Positions 10,735-19,089 of a DNA stretch of 44,128 nucleotides are shown here, one piece after another. The stretch is from Aestuariivirga sp. (lineage in GTDB: Bacteria > Pseudomonadota > Alphaproteobacteria > Rhizobiales > Aestuariivirgaceae): NCBI RefSeq assembly GCF_020252405.1, contig NZ_JADCDA010000004.1:1-44128 (forward strand). Direction: 5' to 3'. A program made the position numbers and the translations under genes. The notes under the pieces were generated by a model that saw nothing but the letters and a program-made list of their open reading frames with translations, was not told where the DNA came from and did no database searches. Each line of letters starts with the position of its first letter. Position 1 is the stretch's first letter.

Positions 10735-11358
10735 ATGGTGGAGGCCACGACAATCCCCCGGAAAACCCGCATCCAGGCCCAGAACGAGGAGCTGATCCTC
10801 AAGGCCGCGCTGGAGGTGTTTTCGGCCTATGGCTTCCGCGGCGCCACGGTGGACCAGATCGCCACACGCTGCGGCCTGTCCAAGCCCAACCTGCTCTATT
10901 ATTTCCGCCGCAAGGAGGACATCTACGTCGCGGTGCTGGAGCACACGCTGCATGACTGGCTGGAGCCCCTGCGGAACCTCGATCCCGGGGGCGAGCCGAT
11001 CGAGGAGATCACCCGCTACATCCGCACCAAGATACGCCTGTCGCGCGACAACCCCAAGGCCTCGCGCCTCTTCGCCAACGAGATCCTGCACGGGGCGACC
11101 GCCATCGGCGCCTATCTCAAGGGCCCGCTGAAGGCGCTGGTGGACGAAAAGGCCGCCATTATCCGCGGCTGGACCGCGGAGGGGCGTCTGAACGCGCTGG
11201 ATCCCCACCACCTGATCTTCGCCATCTGGGCCACGACCCAGCACTACGCCGATTTCGAACCCCAGGTGCAGGCCGTGGCGGGGCATGCGCCGGACGTGAT
11301 GCGCAGGGCCGAGGAGACGCTGACGAAACTGTTCGTGGAAGGTCTGCGGCCGCGGTGA
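10735..11358 (+). CDS. rutR: TetR-family regulator, RutR-like
   Basis: A 207-residue TetR-family protein. The N-terminal helix-turn-helix spans about 17-66 ([16 protein letters not shown], then [19 protein letters not shown]). The C-terminal domain has the RutR hallmarks: [41 protein letters not shown]. RutR senses uracil and thymine and controls pyrimidine use. ATG at 10735 has AAGGTGG upstream. It is divergent from the importer and a matching operator lies between them, so it most likely represses the importer and itself. The true effector was not determined here. Confidence 0.88.
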   Translation: MVEATTIPRKTRIQAQNEELILKAALEVFSAYGFRGATVDQIATRCGLSKPNLLYYFRRKEDIYVAVLEHTLHDWLEPLRNLDPGGEPIEEITRYIRTKIRLSRDNPKASRLFANEILHGATAIGAYLKGPLKALVDEKAAIIRGWTAEGRLNALDPHHLIFAIWATTQHYADFEPQVQAVAGHAPDVMRRAEETLTKLFVEGLRPR

Positions 11359-11441
11359 CGGCGCTGTTCCGTGTTTTCTCCTGCCGCGGCGGGCGCAACC
11401 CTTGGCTGGGCCGCTGACGCGCGGTTTCGCGAACCCCCCTT

Positions 11442-11469
11442 TTGACGTGCCCGCGAATTGTGCTAGGGA
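11442..11469 (+). promoter_or_regulatory. Possible sigma-70 promoter of acpP
   Basis: TTGACG (11442-11447) and TAGGGA (11464-11469) are separated by 16 bp, with TG-C just before the -10. It leaves a leader of about 70 nt before acpP. The -35 is good and the -10 is weak, so this is tentative. Confidence 0.45.
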
Positions 11470-11545
11470 AACCGACGGCGCGGGGGGCTGCAGGGGGTTC
11501 TGCTGTCCTGCCGGACAGGACAAATCAACCAAGGACGAAATGACA

Positions 11546-11782
11546 ATGAGTGATGTTGCTGAGCGGGTGAAGAAGATCGTCGTCGAGCATCTTGGCGTTG
11601 ACGCCGACAAGGTGAAGGCGGAAGCGAGCTTCATCGACGACCTCGGCGCCGACAGCCTCGACAACGTCGAGCTGGTCATGGCCTTCGAGGAAGAGTTCGG
11701 CATCGAGATTCCCGATGACGCCGCCGAGTCGATCCAGACCGTGGGCGATGCCGTCAAGTTCATCGAAAAAAGCGCCGCCTGA
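11546..11782 (+). CDS. acpP: Acyl carrier protein
   Basis: Small acidic carrier of 78 residues for fatty acid synthesis. The phosphopantetheine serine lies in [19 protein letters not shown], the invariant ACP signature. The start [10 protein letters not shown] is the canonical ACP start; an ATG two codons earlier (11540) is closer to the AAGGA at 11531 and is possible. It lies just before fabF, as is usual in alphaproteobacteria. A strong hairpin between acpP and fabF may let acpP be made in excess. Confidence 0.97.
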   Translation: MSDVAERVKKIVVEHLGVDADKVKAEASFIDDLGADSLDNVELVMAFEEEFGIEIPDDAAESIQTVGDAVKFIEKSAA

Positions 11783-11793
11783 TCGCTGCGCCG

Positions 11794-11815
11794 GGCCGCG
11801 CCACAGGGCGCGGCC
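11794..11815 (+). terminator. Hairpin between acpP and fabF
   Basis: GGCCGCGCC and GGCGCGGCC form a perfect 9-bp stem with a 4-nt loop, starting 11 nt after the acpP stop. There is no T-run, so it is more likely an attenuating or 3' end-stabilising hairpin than a full terminator. Confidence 0.5.
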
Positions 11816-11888
11816 AACTGAAGTTTCCGCGCGGAGGCAGGCTGAGAGACAGGCCTGCCGCCGCGCTTTCGTCTAGAAAGGGCATTGC

Positions 11889-13154
11889 ATGAGGCGTGTC
11901 GTCGTCACCGGACTCGGTATGGTTTCCCCCCTCGCCTGCGGCGTCGATGAGACCTGGACCCGGCTCCTCGCGGGCCACTCGGCCGGCGGCATGATCACCC
12001 GTTTCGACGCCTCCGGCATGGCCTGCCAGATCGCCTGCGAACTGCCGCGCGGCGACGGCTCGAATGGCACCTTCAATCCCGAACAGTGGATGGACCCCAA
12101 GGAGATCCGCCGCTACGACGACTTCCTTGTCTACGCCATGGCTGCCGCCAAACAGGCGATGCGGGATTCGGGCGTCGAACTCAAGACCGAGGACGCAAAG
12201 CATCGCGCCGGCGCGCTGATCGGCTCCGGCATCGGCGGTCTTTCCAACATCGCGGACACGACAACGCTGATGAACGAGAAGGGGCCGCGCCGCATCAGCC
12301 CGTTCTTCATTCCGGGTTCGCTGATCAACCTTGCGTCCGGCCTCGTCTCCATCGAATTCGGCCTCAAGGGCCCAAACCATGCGGTGGTCACCGCCTGTTC
12401 GACAGGCTCTCATGCCATCGGCGATGCGTCGCGGCTCATCGCGCTTGACGATGCCGACATCATGGTGGCAGGCGGCGCGGAATCGGCGATTTGCCGCATC
12501 GGGATCGGCGGATTCATCGCCTGCAAGGCGCTTGCCACCAGGTTCAACGATGCGCCCGGCAAGGCCTCCCGCCCCTACGACAAGGACCGCGACGGTTTCG
12601 TGATGGGCGAAGGCGCGGGCGTCGTGGTTCTCGAGGAGCTCGAGCATGCCAGGGCGCGCGGCGCCAAAATCTATGCCGAGGTCGTGGGCTATGGCATGTC
12701 GGGCGATGCCTATCACGTGACCGCGCCCTCCTCCGACGGCGACGGCGCCTTCCGCTGCATGACCAATGCGCTGAAGCGCGCCGGACTGCAGGCGCATGAG
12801 ATCGATTATGTGAACGCCCATGGCACCTCGACGCCCCTGGGCGACGAGATCGAGCTGCGCGCCGTCGAACGCCTGATGGGCAGCCGCGCGGCGGAGCTCA
12901 CCATGTCATCCACCAAGTCGTCGACCGGGCATCTTCTCGGCGCGGCGGGCGCGGTGGAGGCGATCTTCTCGATCCTCGCGATCCGCGACAATGTCGCGCC
13001 GCCCACCATCAACCTCGACAATCCCTCCGTCGAGACGCGCATCGACCTCGTGCCCAATGCTGCGAGGAAGAAAGAGATCAACACAGTTCTGTCGAATTCC
13101 TTTGGTTTTGGTGGTACGAATGCGTCACTGATCATGCGCCGCTTCGCGGCCTGA
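11889..13154 (+). CDS. fabF: 3-oxoacyl-ACP synthase II (KAS II)
   Basis: Condensing enzyme of 421 residues that extends acyl-ACP with malonyl-ACP in the cytoplasm. The Cys-His-His triad is visible: C170 in TACSTGSH, H311 in NAHGTSTP and H348 in STGHLLGAAG. A C-terminal GFGGTNASL is also typical. The ATG at 11889 has AAAGGG 6 nt upstream. It directly follows acpP, its substrate carrier, and is followed by mltG 17 bp later. FabB is excluded by the FabF-like triad context and operon order. Confidence 0.97.
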   Translation: MRRVVVTGLGMVSPLACGVDETWTRLLAGHSAGGMITRFDASGMACQIACELPRGDGSNGTFNPEQWMDPKEIRRYDDFLVYAMAAAKQAMRDSGVELKTEDAKHRAGALIGSGIGGLSNIADTTTLMNEKGPRRISPFFIPGSLINLASGLVSIEFGLKGPNHAVVTACSTGSHAIGDASRLIALDDADIMVAGGAESAICRIGIGGFIACKALATRFNDAPGKASRPYDKDRDGFVMGEGAGVVVLEELEHARARGAKIYAEVVGYGMSGDAYHVTAPSSDGDGAFRCMTNALKRAGLQAHEIDYVNAHGTSTPLGDEIELRAVERLMGSRAAELTMSSTKSSTGHLLGAAGAVEAIFSILAIRDNVAPPTINLDNPSVETRIDLVPNAARKKEINTVLSNSFGFGGTNASLIMRRFAA

Positions 13155-13171
13155 CGCGCGGAGGGAACGGG

Positions 13172-14617
13172 TTGCCGGGACTGCAGCGAGGCATGAAACT
13201 TCCACAGCCGCGCCCCGTCAGGCAGCGGCGTTCGGCGATTTCGCGCGTGCTTGGCTGGACCTTCCTGCTGCTGTTCGCCGGGGCGGCGGTGTCCGCCTTT
13301 GCAGGATTTTACGCCTATAGCGAATTCACCGCCCCCGGGCCACTCGCCGCGGACAAGGTGGTCATCGTGGAGCCCGGACAGTCGGTTACCCAGATCGGCG
13401 AAGCGCTGCAGCGGAGCGGCGTGGTGTCCAACGGCCGCCTGTTCGCACTGATGGCCCAGATCACCGGACAGCGGGCGCGGCTCAAGGCCGGGGAATATGC
13501 CTTCGCCAAGGGAGCGACGATGGCCGAGGCGATGGCGCTCATCGCCAGCGGCAAGGCCATCACCTACAAATTATCAATCCCCGAGGGCTTCACCAGCCGG
13601 ATGGCGGCGGACCGCGTCAACGCCAGCGAGGTGCTGACGGGCGAACCGGTGGCGGAGCCGGCGGAAGGCTCGATCCTGCCCGACACCTATGTGTTCCGCC
13701 GCGGCATGACGCGCCAGAAGCTCGTGCAGGACATGCAGGACGCGCAGGCCAAGCTGCTCGCGGAGCTCTGGGCCAAGCGCAAGCCCGTGCCGGTCATCGC
13801 CACGCCGGAACAGGCGGTGACGCTGGCCTCGATCGTGGAAAAGGAAACGGCCCGGGCGGATGAGCGGCCGGTGATCGCCTCGGTGTTCATCAACCGGCTC
13901 GGGAAGGGCATGCGGCTGCAGTCCGACCCGACGATCATTTATGGCATCGCAGGCGGCAAGGGACGGCTCGACCGGGCGCTGTCCAAGGCCGACATCGACG
14001 GCGATACGCCCTACAACACCTACCGCATCGAGGGGCTGCCACCTGGCCCCATCGCCAATCCCGGCCGCGCAGCACTGGAGGCTGTGCTGAACCCCGAGGA
14101 GACGGACAAGCTCTATTTCGTGGCGGACGGCAGCGGTGGTCATGCCTTTGCGGCAACACTGGAAGAACACAACCGCAACGTGAAGGCCTGGCGGCAGATC
14201 GCCAGCGCGCCCGCTGCCGCGGCGGATACCGGCGAGCCGGACGCCCCCGCGCGCCCGGCGGCGGATGCCACTGCGCCCGCAACGGTTCCGGCGGCGGATG
14301 CCCCATCCACACCGGCAACACCGGCAACCCCGGCCACCCAGGCGCCGCTGGCGGACGTGGTGCCCGGGCCTGAGGCGACCGTCGGCGGCATGCCCGGCAC
14401 GCCCTCCGCAGCAGCCGAAGCCTCCGCCCCTGAAACCGCTGCGCCAAAGGCTCAGCCCGCCGCCCCGGCAGCCCAGGTCCCGAAGCCGCAGGCAAAATCG
14501 CTGCAGGCCGCCGCGTCCAAGCCTGCGGCGCGGGCCACGCCGGGGGTGGCGCCGAAGCCGGGCACCGTTCTGGTGGTGGACGGGCAAAAGACGGTCATCC
14601 CCCGGCTCCGCCCCTGA
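13172..14617 (+). CDS. mltG: Endolytic murein transglycosylase MltG
   Basis: Inner membrane lytic transglycosylase (YceG family) that cuts nascent peptidoglycan strands. It has a basic N-terminus, one membrane helix at about 25-47, a LysM-like part (VEPGQSVTQIGEALQRSGV) and the catalytic domain with E223 in IVEKET plus LQSDPTIIYG and YNTYRIEGLPPGPI. After about residue 345 comes an Ala/Pro/Thr-rich tail of over 100 residues, low complexity and longer than in E. coli MltG. The TTG start at 13172 has GGAGGG 6 nt upstream; the ATG at 13193 has no such site. It is in the fabF operon. Confidence 0.93.
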   Translation: MPGLQRGMKLPQPRPVRQRRSAISRVLGWTFLLLFAGAAVSAFAGFYAYSEFTAPGPLAADKVVIVEPGQSVTQIGEALQRSGVVSNGRLFALMAQITGQRARLKAGEYAFAKGATMAEAMALIASGKAITYKLSIPEGFTSRMAADRVNASEVLTGEPVAEPAEGSILPDTYVFRRGMTRQKLVQDMQDAQAKLLAELWAKRKPVPVIATPEQAVTLASIVEKETARADERPVIASVFINRLGKGMRLQSDPTIIYGIAGGKGRLDRALSKADIDGDTPYNTYRIEGLPPGPIANPGRAALEAVLNPEETDKLYFVADGSGGHAFAATLEEHNRNVKAWRQIASAPAAAADTGEPDAPARPAADATAPATVPAADAPSTPATPATPATQAPLADVVPGPEATVGGMPGTPSAAAEASAPETAAPKAQPAAPAAQVPKPQAKSLQAAASKPAARATPGVAPKPGTVLVVDGQKTVIPRLRP

Positions 14618-14682
14618 TGCATTTCGCCTCCGCCGGAAACGTTCTAATGGTTCCTCACTGATTCACGTTCAGGGATGGATCA

Positions 14683-15570
14683 ATGCCCGTTTCCAGCATG
14701 ACCGGATTTGCCCGCGCCTCGGGCGAGCGCCAGGGACTGTTCTGGCAATGGGAAATCAAGAGCGTGAACGGCAAAGCGCTGGACGTGCGCCTGAAGCTGC
14801 CGCCGGGCTGCGAGGCGCTGGAAACGCCGGTTCGCGCGGCGCTGGCCTCAGCCTTCAGGCGCGGCAATTTGCAGGTGTCGCTCACGGTCAGCGGCCAGAT
14901 GGGCCGCGATACGGTGCGCCTCAACCGGAACATTCTCGACCGTCTGGTGGAAGCCGGAGAGTCGCTGCGCGACCGGATCGGCGGCGAGCCGCTGCGCGCC
15001 GACGTGCTGCTTGCCATCAAGGGCGTGGTGGAGGTGACTGCCGAGCCGGAAACCGAGGGCGAGGCGGAGGCGCGCAACGCCGACATGCTTGCAAGCTTCG
15101 ATGATGCGCTCAAGGCCCTCGCCGCCGCAAGGCGTGAGGAGGGTGACCGCCTCATGGCCGTGGTTTCCGCCCAGGTGCAGCGCATCGCGGAGCTGGCCGA
15201 TGCGGCGCGGCGCAACCCGTCGCGCACGCCCGAAGCGATCCGCGCGCGGCTTGCCTCGCAGGTCAACCGCCTGATGGAGACGGGCGCCGCGCTCGACCCT
15301 GACCGGCTGCACCAGGAGGCGGCGATCGCCGCGGCGCGCGCCGACATCGAGGAGGAGCTGGACCGTCTCGCCTCGCATGTGGAAGCAGCGCGGGCGCTGC
15401 TCGCGTCGCATGACGCCGTGGGCCGCAAGTTCGATTTTCTGGCGCAGGAGTTCAACCGCGAGGCCAACACCCTGTGCTCCAAGGCCTCCGACCGCTCGCT
15501 CACCGCGATCGGCCTTGACCTCAAGACCGTCATCGACCAGCTGCGCGAGCAGGTCCAGAACATCGAGTGA
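14683..15570 (+). CDS. yicC: YicC family endoribonuclease-like protein
   Basis: A 295-residue YicC protein. It starts with SMTGFARASG and contains SVNGKALDVRLKLP, both conserved, and ends with FLAQEFNREANTLCSKASD and LKTVIDQLREQVQNIE, the family's C-terminal domain. Family members have been linked to RNA turnover and stationary-phase fitness. GGGATGG lies upstream of the ATG. It sits between mltG and gmk, its common position in alphaproteobacteria, with 10 bp to gmk. Confidence 0.94.
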   Translation: MPVSSMTGFARASGERQGLFWQWEIKSVNGKALDVRLKLPPGCEALETPVRAALASAFRRGNLQVSLTVSGQMGRDTVRLNRNILDRLVEAGESLRDRIGGEPLRADVLLAIKGVVEVTAEPETEGEAEARNADMLASFDDALKALAAARREEGDRLMAVVSAQVQRIAELADAARRNPSRTPEAIRARLASQVNRLMETGAALDPDRLHQEAAIAAARADIEEELDRLASHVEAARALLASHDAVGRKFDFLAQEFNREANTLCSKASDRSLTAIGLDLKTVIDQLREQVQNIE

Positions 15571-15580
15571 CGAACCCATC

Positions 15581-16213
15581 ATGACCGTTATTCCCCGCCG
15601 CGGCCTGCTGGTCGTCATGTCGTCGCCCTCGGGGGCCGGCAAGACCACGCTGTCCCGCCGCCTGCTGGCTGCCGATGCCAACATCACCATGTCGGTCTCC
15701 GTCACGACGCGCGCCCCGCGGCCGGGCGAGGTCGATGGCAAGGACTATCATTTCATCAGCCATGAGGAGTTCGGGCAGCTGCGCGACCGTGGCGAGCTTC
15801 TCGAATATGCCGAGGTCTTCGGAAATTTCTACGGCACGCCGAAACGCCCCGTTGTGGAGGCGCTGCAGGCGGGCCGCGACGTTCTGTTCGACATCGACTG
15901 GCAGGGCACCCAGCAGCTGGGCGCCACGATGGAGGAGGACCTGGTGCGCATCTTCATCCTGCCGCCCTCGGCGGAGGAACTGCGCGACAGGCTGATCGGC
16001 CGTGCCCAGGATTCGGCCTCCACCGTCGCCAAGCGCATGGCCAGGGCGGCGGACGAGATCAGCCACTGGCCGGAATACGACTATGTCATCGTCAACGAGG
16101 ACATCGGCGTGGCCCATGCCGAAATCGAGGCGATCCTCAAGGCCGAACGCCTGAAGCGGAGGCGGCGTGTGGGACTGACCGATTTTGTGCGGGAGCTGAC
16201 AAAGAAGCTGTGA
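15581..16213 (+). CDS. gmk: Guanylate kinase
   Basis: Phosphorylates GMP to GDP with ATP; cytoplasmic, 210 residues, the normal length. The P-loop is SSPSGAGKTT with K21. SVSVTTRAPRPGEVDGKDYHFIS and LEYAEVFGNFYGTP are the GMP-binding parts. The open frame extends further upstream, but the ATG at 15581, 10 bp after yicC, gives the standard N-terminus. It ends just before a bidirectional hairpin and is convergent with rsmA. Confidence 0.97.
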   Translation: MTVIPRRGLLVVMSSPSGAGKTTLSRRLLAADANITMSVSVTTRAPRPGEVDGKDYHFISHEEFGQLRDRGELLEYAEVFGNFYGTPKRPVVEALQAGRDVLFDIDWQGTQQLGATMEEDLVRIFILPPSAEELRDRLIGRAQDSASTVAKRMARAADEISHWPEYDYVIVNEDIGVAHAEIEAILKAERLKRRRRVGLTDFVRELTKKL

Positions 16214-16218
16214 GGAGC

Positions 16219-16249
16219 CCTTCTCGCGTTGCCTCGCAACGGGAGAAGG
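16219..16249. terminator. Bidirectional terminator-like hairpin between gmk and rsmA
   Basis: CCTTCTCGCGTTGC and GCAACGGGAGAAGG form a 14-bp stem with one mismatch and a 3-nt loop. It lies 5 bp after the gmk stop and 10 bp from the rsmA stop, so it can serve both convergent units. No long T-run is present on either side. Confidence 0.65.
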
Positions 16250-16259
16250 TCTCGCTTGG

Positions 16260-17096
16260 TCAGCCCAGGCGCGCCGCCAGCCTTGCAAAGGCCTCCACCG
16301 GCAATTGTTCGGCCCGGAGTTCCGGGTCGATCCCGAGTTCTCGCAACATGGTTTCCGGGTCGGGAACCAGGTTCTTCAGGCTTGACCGCAGCATTTTGCG
16401 GCGCTGGCCGAAGGCGGCGGCGGTGACGCGCTCGAGCAGGTCGGGGCGGCATTGGGGCTCGGGCCCAGGCTTTGGAATGAGCTGCACGACCGAGGAGGTC
16501 ACCTTGGGCGGCGGGGTGAAGGCGGAGCGGTTGACGTCGAAGAGCTTCTTCGCCGTTGTGCAGTGCTGGCAGAGCACCGAGAGCCGGCCGAAGTCCGTGC
16601 CGCCGGGCCTGGCCACGATGCGCTCGGCCACTTCTTTCTGGAACATCAGCGTGAGCGAGGCGTAGAAGGGAGGCCACCGGTCTCCGCTGAGCCAGCCGAC
16701 GAGCAGCGGCGTCGCAATGTTATAGGGCAGGTTGGCGACGATCTTGGTGGGCTTGCCGTCCGCGAGCCTTGCGTAGTCCGTCTCCAGCGCATCGCCGGGG
16801 ATGACGGTGAGCCGGTCCGGCCAGGCAGCCGAGATTTCGGCAAGTGCTGCCAGTGGACGTTCATCGCGCTCGATAGCGATTATCTTTGTGGCGCCCTCCG
16901 TCAGCAGCGCGCGGGTGAGGCCGCCGGGGCCGGGGCCGATCTCGATCACGGTGAAACCTTCGAGAGGGCCCGCGGCGCGCGCGATGCGGCGCGTGAGGTT
17001 GAGATCGAACAGAAAATTCTGGCCCAGCGCTTTCCTGGCGGCAAGGCCGTGGCGCGCGATCACCTCGCGCAGGGGCGGCAGCCCGTCCCCGCTCAC
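16260..17096 (-). CDS. rsmA: 16S rRNA dimethyladenosine transferase (KsgA)
   Basis: Dimethylates two adjacent adenines near the 3' end of 16S rRNA during 30S maturation. The 278 residues include [10 protein letters not shown], the SAM-binding [15 protein letters not shown] and [11 protein letters not shown], all hallmarks. It starts with GTG at 17096, overlapping the pdxA stop by 4 nt (GTGA), which indicates coupling. It is the last gene of the lptD-surA-pdxA-rsmA unit. Confidence 0.96.
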   Translation of the reverse strand: MSGDGLPPLREVIARHGLAARKALGQNFLFDLNLTRRIARAAGPLEGFTVIEIGPGPGGLTRALLTEGATKIIAIERDERPLAALAEISAAWPDRLTVIPGDALETDYARLADGKPTKIVANLPYNIATPLLVGWLSGDRWPPFYASLTLMFQKEVAERIVARPGGTDFGRLSVLCQHCTTAKKLFDVNRSAFTPPPKVTSSVVQLIPKPGPEPQCRPDLLERVTAAAFGQRRKMLRSSLKNLVPDPETMLRELGIDPELRAEQLPVEAFARLAARLG

Positions 17097-18085
17097 GCCG
17101 CGGCCTTGCGCATCCTGGCGGCGAGGCGGATCGCGGCGATGAGGCTCCCCGGATTTGCGGTGTGCGTGCCGGCGATGCCCAGAGCCGTTCCATGGTCCGG
17201 CGAGGTGCGGATGAAGGGCAACCCCAGGCTCACATTGATGCCGCCGTGGAAGTCCAGCGTCTTGACCGGGATCAGCGCCTGATCGTGATACATGCAGAGG
17301 ATCGCGTCATAACCGGCACGCGCCTCCGCGTGGAAGGCGGTATCGGCGGAGAGCGGGCCCAGCACATGGAACCCCTCCGCGCGCAGCGTGTCGATCGCGG
17401 GGCGAATCACCTCGATCTCCTCGCGGCCCATGGCGCCGTTCTCCCCGGCGTGGGGGTTGAGCCCGGTGACGGCCAGCCGTGGCTTCGCGATGCCGAAATA
17501 GCGTGCAAGGCCATGCGCCGCCACGCGGGCCTGGCCGAGAATCGCCTCCCGCGTGAGCCGAGCGGGCACGTCCTTCAGCGGGATGTGCACTGTCACCGGA
17601 ATTGCGCGCAGGCCGTCCGCCACCAGCATCATTGCTTCCTGCGCCGGTTGTCCGTGGTGGGCGGAGAGGTGCGCGAGGTAATCCGTGTGGCCCTGGTGCC
17701 GGAAGCCCGCGCCATAAAGCGCGTCCTTCTGGATCGGGTTCGTCACGATCCCCCCGGCCGCGCCACGGAAGGCCATGTCCACCGCCTCATCGATGGCGGC
17801 AATCACCTGCGGCGCCGTGCCGGACGCGATGACACCGGGCGCGGGGTGTATGGCGAGGGGACGGTGCAGCACCGGCAGGGCGGCGGCGAACACCGCCCCG
17901 GCCTCCGCCGGAGTTGCAATCTCGGCGATTGCGAGGCCCGGATTGCGGCTCCGCCAATAGGCGGCGTCGCCCAGCAGGGCGAAGGTGCAGGCGGGTTCGT
18001 GCCGCAGGGCCACCCAGGCGGCGGCGGTGATCTCCGGCCCGACGCCCGCCGGTTCGCCACAGGTGAGGATGAGCGGGCCTGTCAT
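17093..18085 (-). CDS. pdxA: 4-hydroxythreonine-4-phosphate dehydrogenase
   Basis: NAD-dependent enzyme of pyridoxal 5'-phosphate synthesis, 330 residues. Visible motifs are [13 protein letters not shown] at the start, TNPIQKDAL, the metal-binding [26 protein letters not shown] and [11 protein letters not shown]. The open frame extends to 18265, but that part reads as surA tail in another frame; ATG at 18085 lies 8 nt after the surA stop. The surA-pdxA-rsmA order is the same as in many proteobacteria. Confidence 0.95.
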   Translation of the reverse strand: MTGPLILTCGEPAGVGPEITAAAWVALRHEPACTFALLGDAAYWRSRNPGLAIAEIATPAEAGAVFAAALPVLHRPLAIHPAPGVIASGTAPQVIAAIDEAVDMAFRGAAGGIVTNPIQKDALYGAGFRHQGHTDYLAHLSAHHGQPAQEAMMLVADGLRAIPVTVHIPLKDVPARLTREAILGQARVAAHGLARYFGIAKPRLAVTGLNPHAGENGAMGREEIEVIRPAIDTLRAEGFHVLGPLSADTAFHAEARAGYDAILCMYHDQALIPVKTLDFHGGINVSLGLPFIRTSPDHGTALGIAGTHTANPGSLIAAIRLAARMRKAAA

Positions 18086-18093
18086 CGCGGGCC

Positions 18094-19089
18094 CTATTGG
18101 GCGTAGCTCTGGTCGCGGTACTCGACATAGACCTTGTCGCGCGCCGTGCTGAGATATTGCTCTTCCAGCTTGTCGTATTTCTCGTTGATCACGACGCGCT
18201 CCACCTGATCGCGCGTCGGAACGGCGAAGTTGGGCTTGGGTGGGGTGATCTTGCGCACGCCGCACAATGCAATGAGCTGGATGCCGTCCTTGCCGCGCAT
18301 CGGCCCGATGGCGCGGCCCACCCCGCCCTTTTCCAGGGCTGCCTTCATCGGCGGCGGCAGCTTGGCTGCGTCGGCCTCGAAGGTCTTGCCCTTCTTGACG
18401 TCGAAGACGCCCTCCGAGGCCGCCTTCAGGCCGTCGCAGCTCTTCAGGCGCTGCATCACCTGCGTTGCCTCGATGGCACGCGACTGCATGAGCATCGGGT
18501 CATTGCCGTCAACCGGCAAGACGACCTCCATCAGCGTGAAGACGGTGACCGGCCTCATGCGCGGATCATTCATGATCTTCGCGGTTTCCGCGCTGATGTT
18601 GTTCTTCAGCTCGGCCATCTTGGCATCGATCTCGGCGTCGCTTGCCTTGACCTGCTGGCCGTATTTGCCCTGCATGATGCGGTTGAAGCCCATGCCGGCT
18701 TTCACATATTCGATGAAGGCCGTCCGGCTCACGCCCTTTTCCTCCAGCTTGGCATAAAGCTGATCGACGGTGAGCTTCATGTTCTTGGCCAGGGCCTTGA
18801 TCCGGTCGTTGAGCTCGGTGTCGCTGGGCAGCAGGCTGTAGCGTTTGGCTTCCTGGATCTTCACGGCCTGGTCGATGAGCTGCTTCAGCGCCTTCCTGTC
18901 GTCCATGCCGCCGCGCGGCACGTCGTCCATGATCTCGAGCAGGGCCACTCGCTGCTTGAGGTCAATCCCGGTGATCGGCTGGTCGTTGACGATGGCAATG
19001 ATTGCGGCCGCATGGGCGGGCAGAATGGCGGGGCCACAGACGAGAAGAGCCGCCAGAAGCGCGGCGAAAGCGGGCCGGCGCAGGTTCAT
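18094..19089 (-). CDS. surA: SurA-like periplasmic chaperone
   Basis: Periplasmic protein of 331 residues with a signal peptide at 1-27 (cleavage after AHA). The SurA N-terminal domain follows (AIIAIVNDQPITGIDLKQRV ... LKQLIDQAVKIQEAKRY), then one degenerate parvulin-like domain. SurA assists folding of outer membrane proteins such as LptD. It lies directly after lptD with a one-nt overlap (TGATG). It is shorter than E. coli SurA and has one parvulin-like domain rather than two; whether that domain has isomerase activity cannot be judged. Confidence 0.88.
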   Translation of the reverse strand: MNLRRPAFAALLAALLVCGPAILPAHAAAIIAIVNDQPITGIDLKQRVALLEIMDDVPRGGMDDRKALKQLIDQAVKIQEAKRYSLLPSDTELNDRIKALAKNMKLTVDQLYAKLEEKGVSRTAFIEYVKAGMGFNRIMQGKYGQQVKASDAEIDAKMAELKNNISAETAKIMNDPRMRPVTVFTLMEVVLPVDGNDPMLMQSRAIEATQVMQRLKSCDGLKAASEGVFDVKKGKTFEADAAKLPPPMKAALEKGGVGRAIGPMRGKDGIQLIALCGVRKITPPKPNFAVPTRDQVERVVINEKYDKLEEQYLSTARDKVYVEYRDQSYAQ

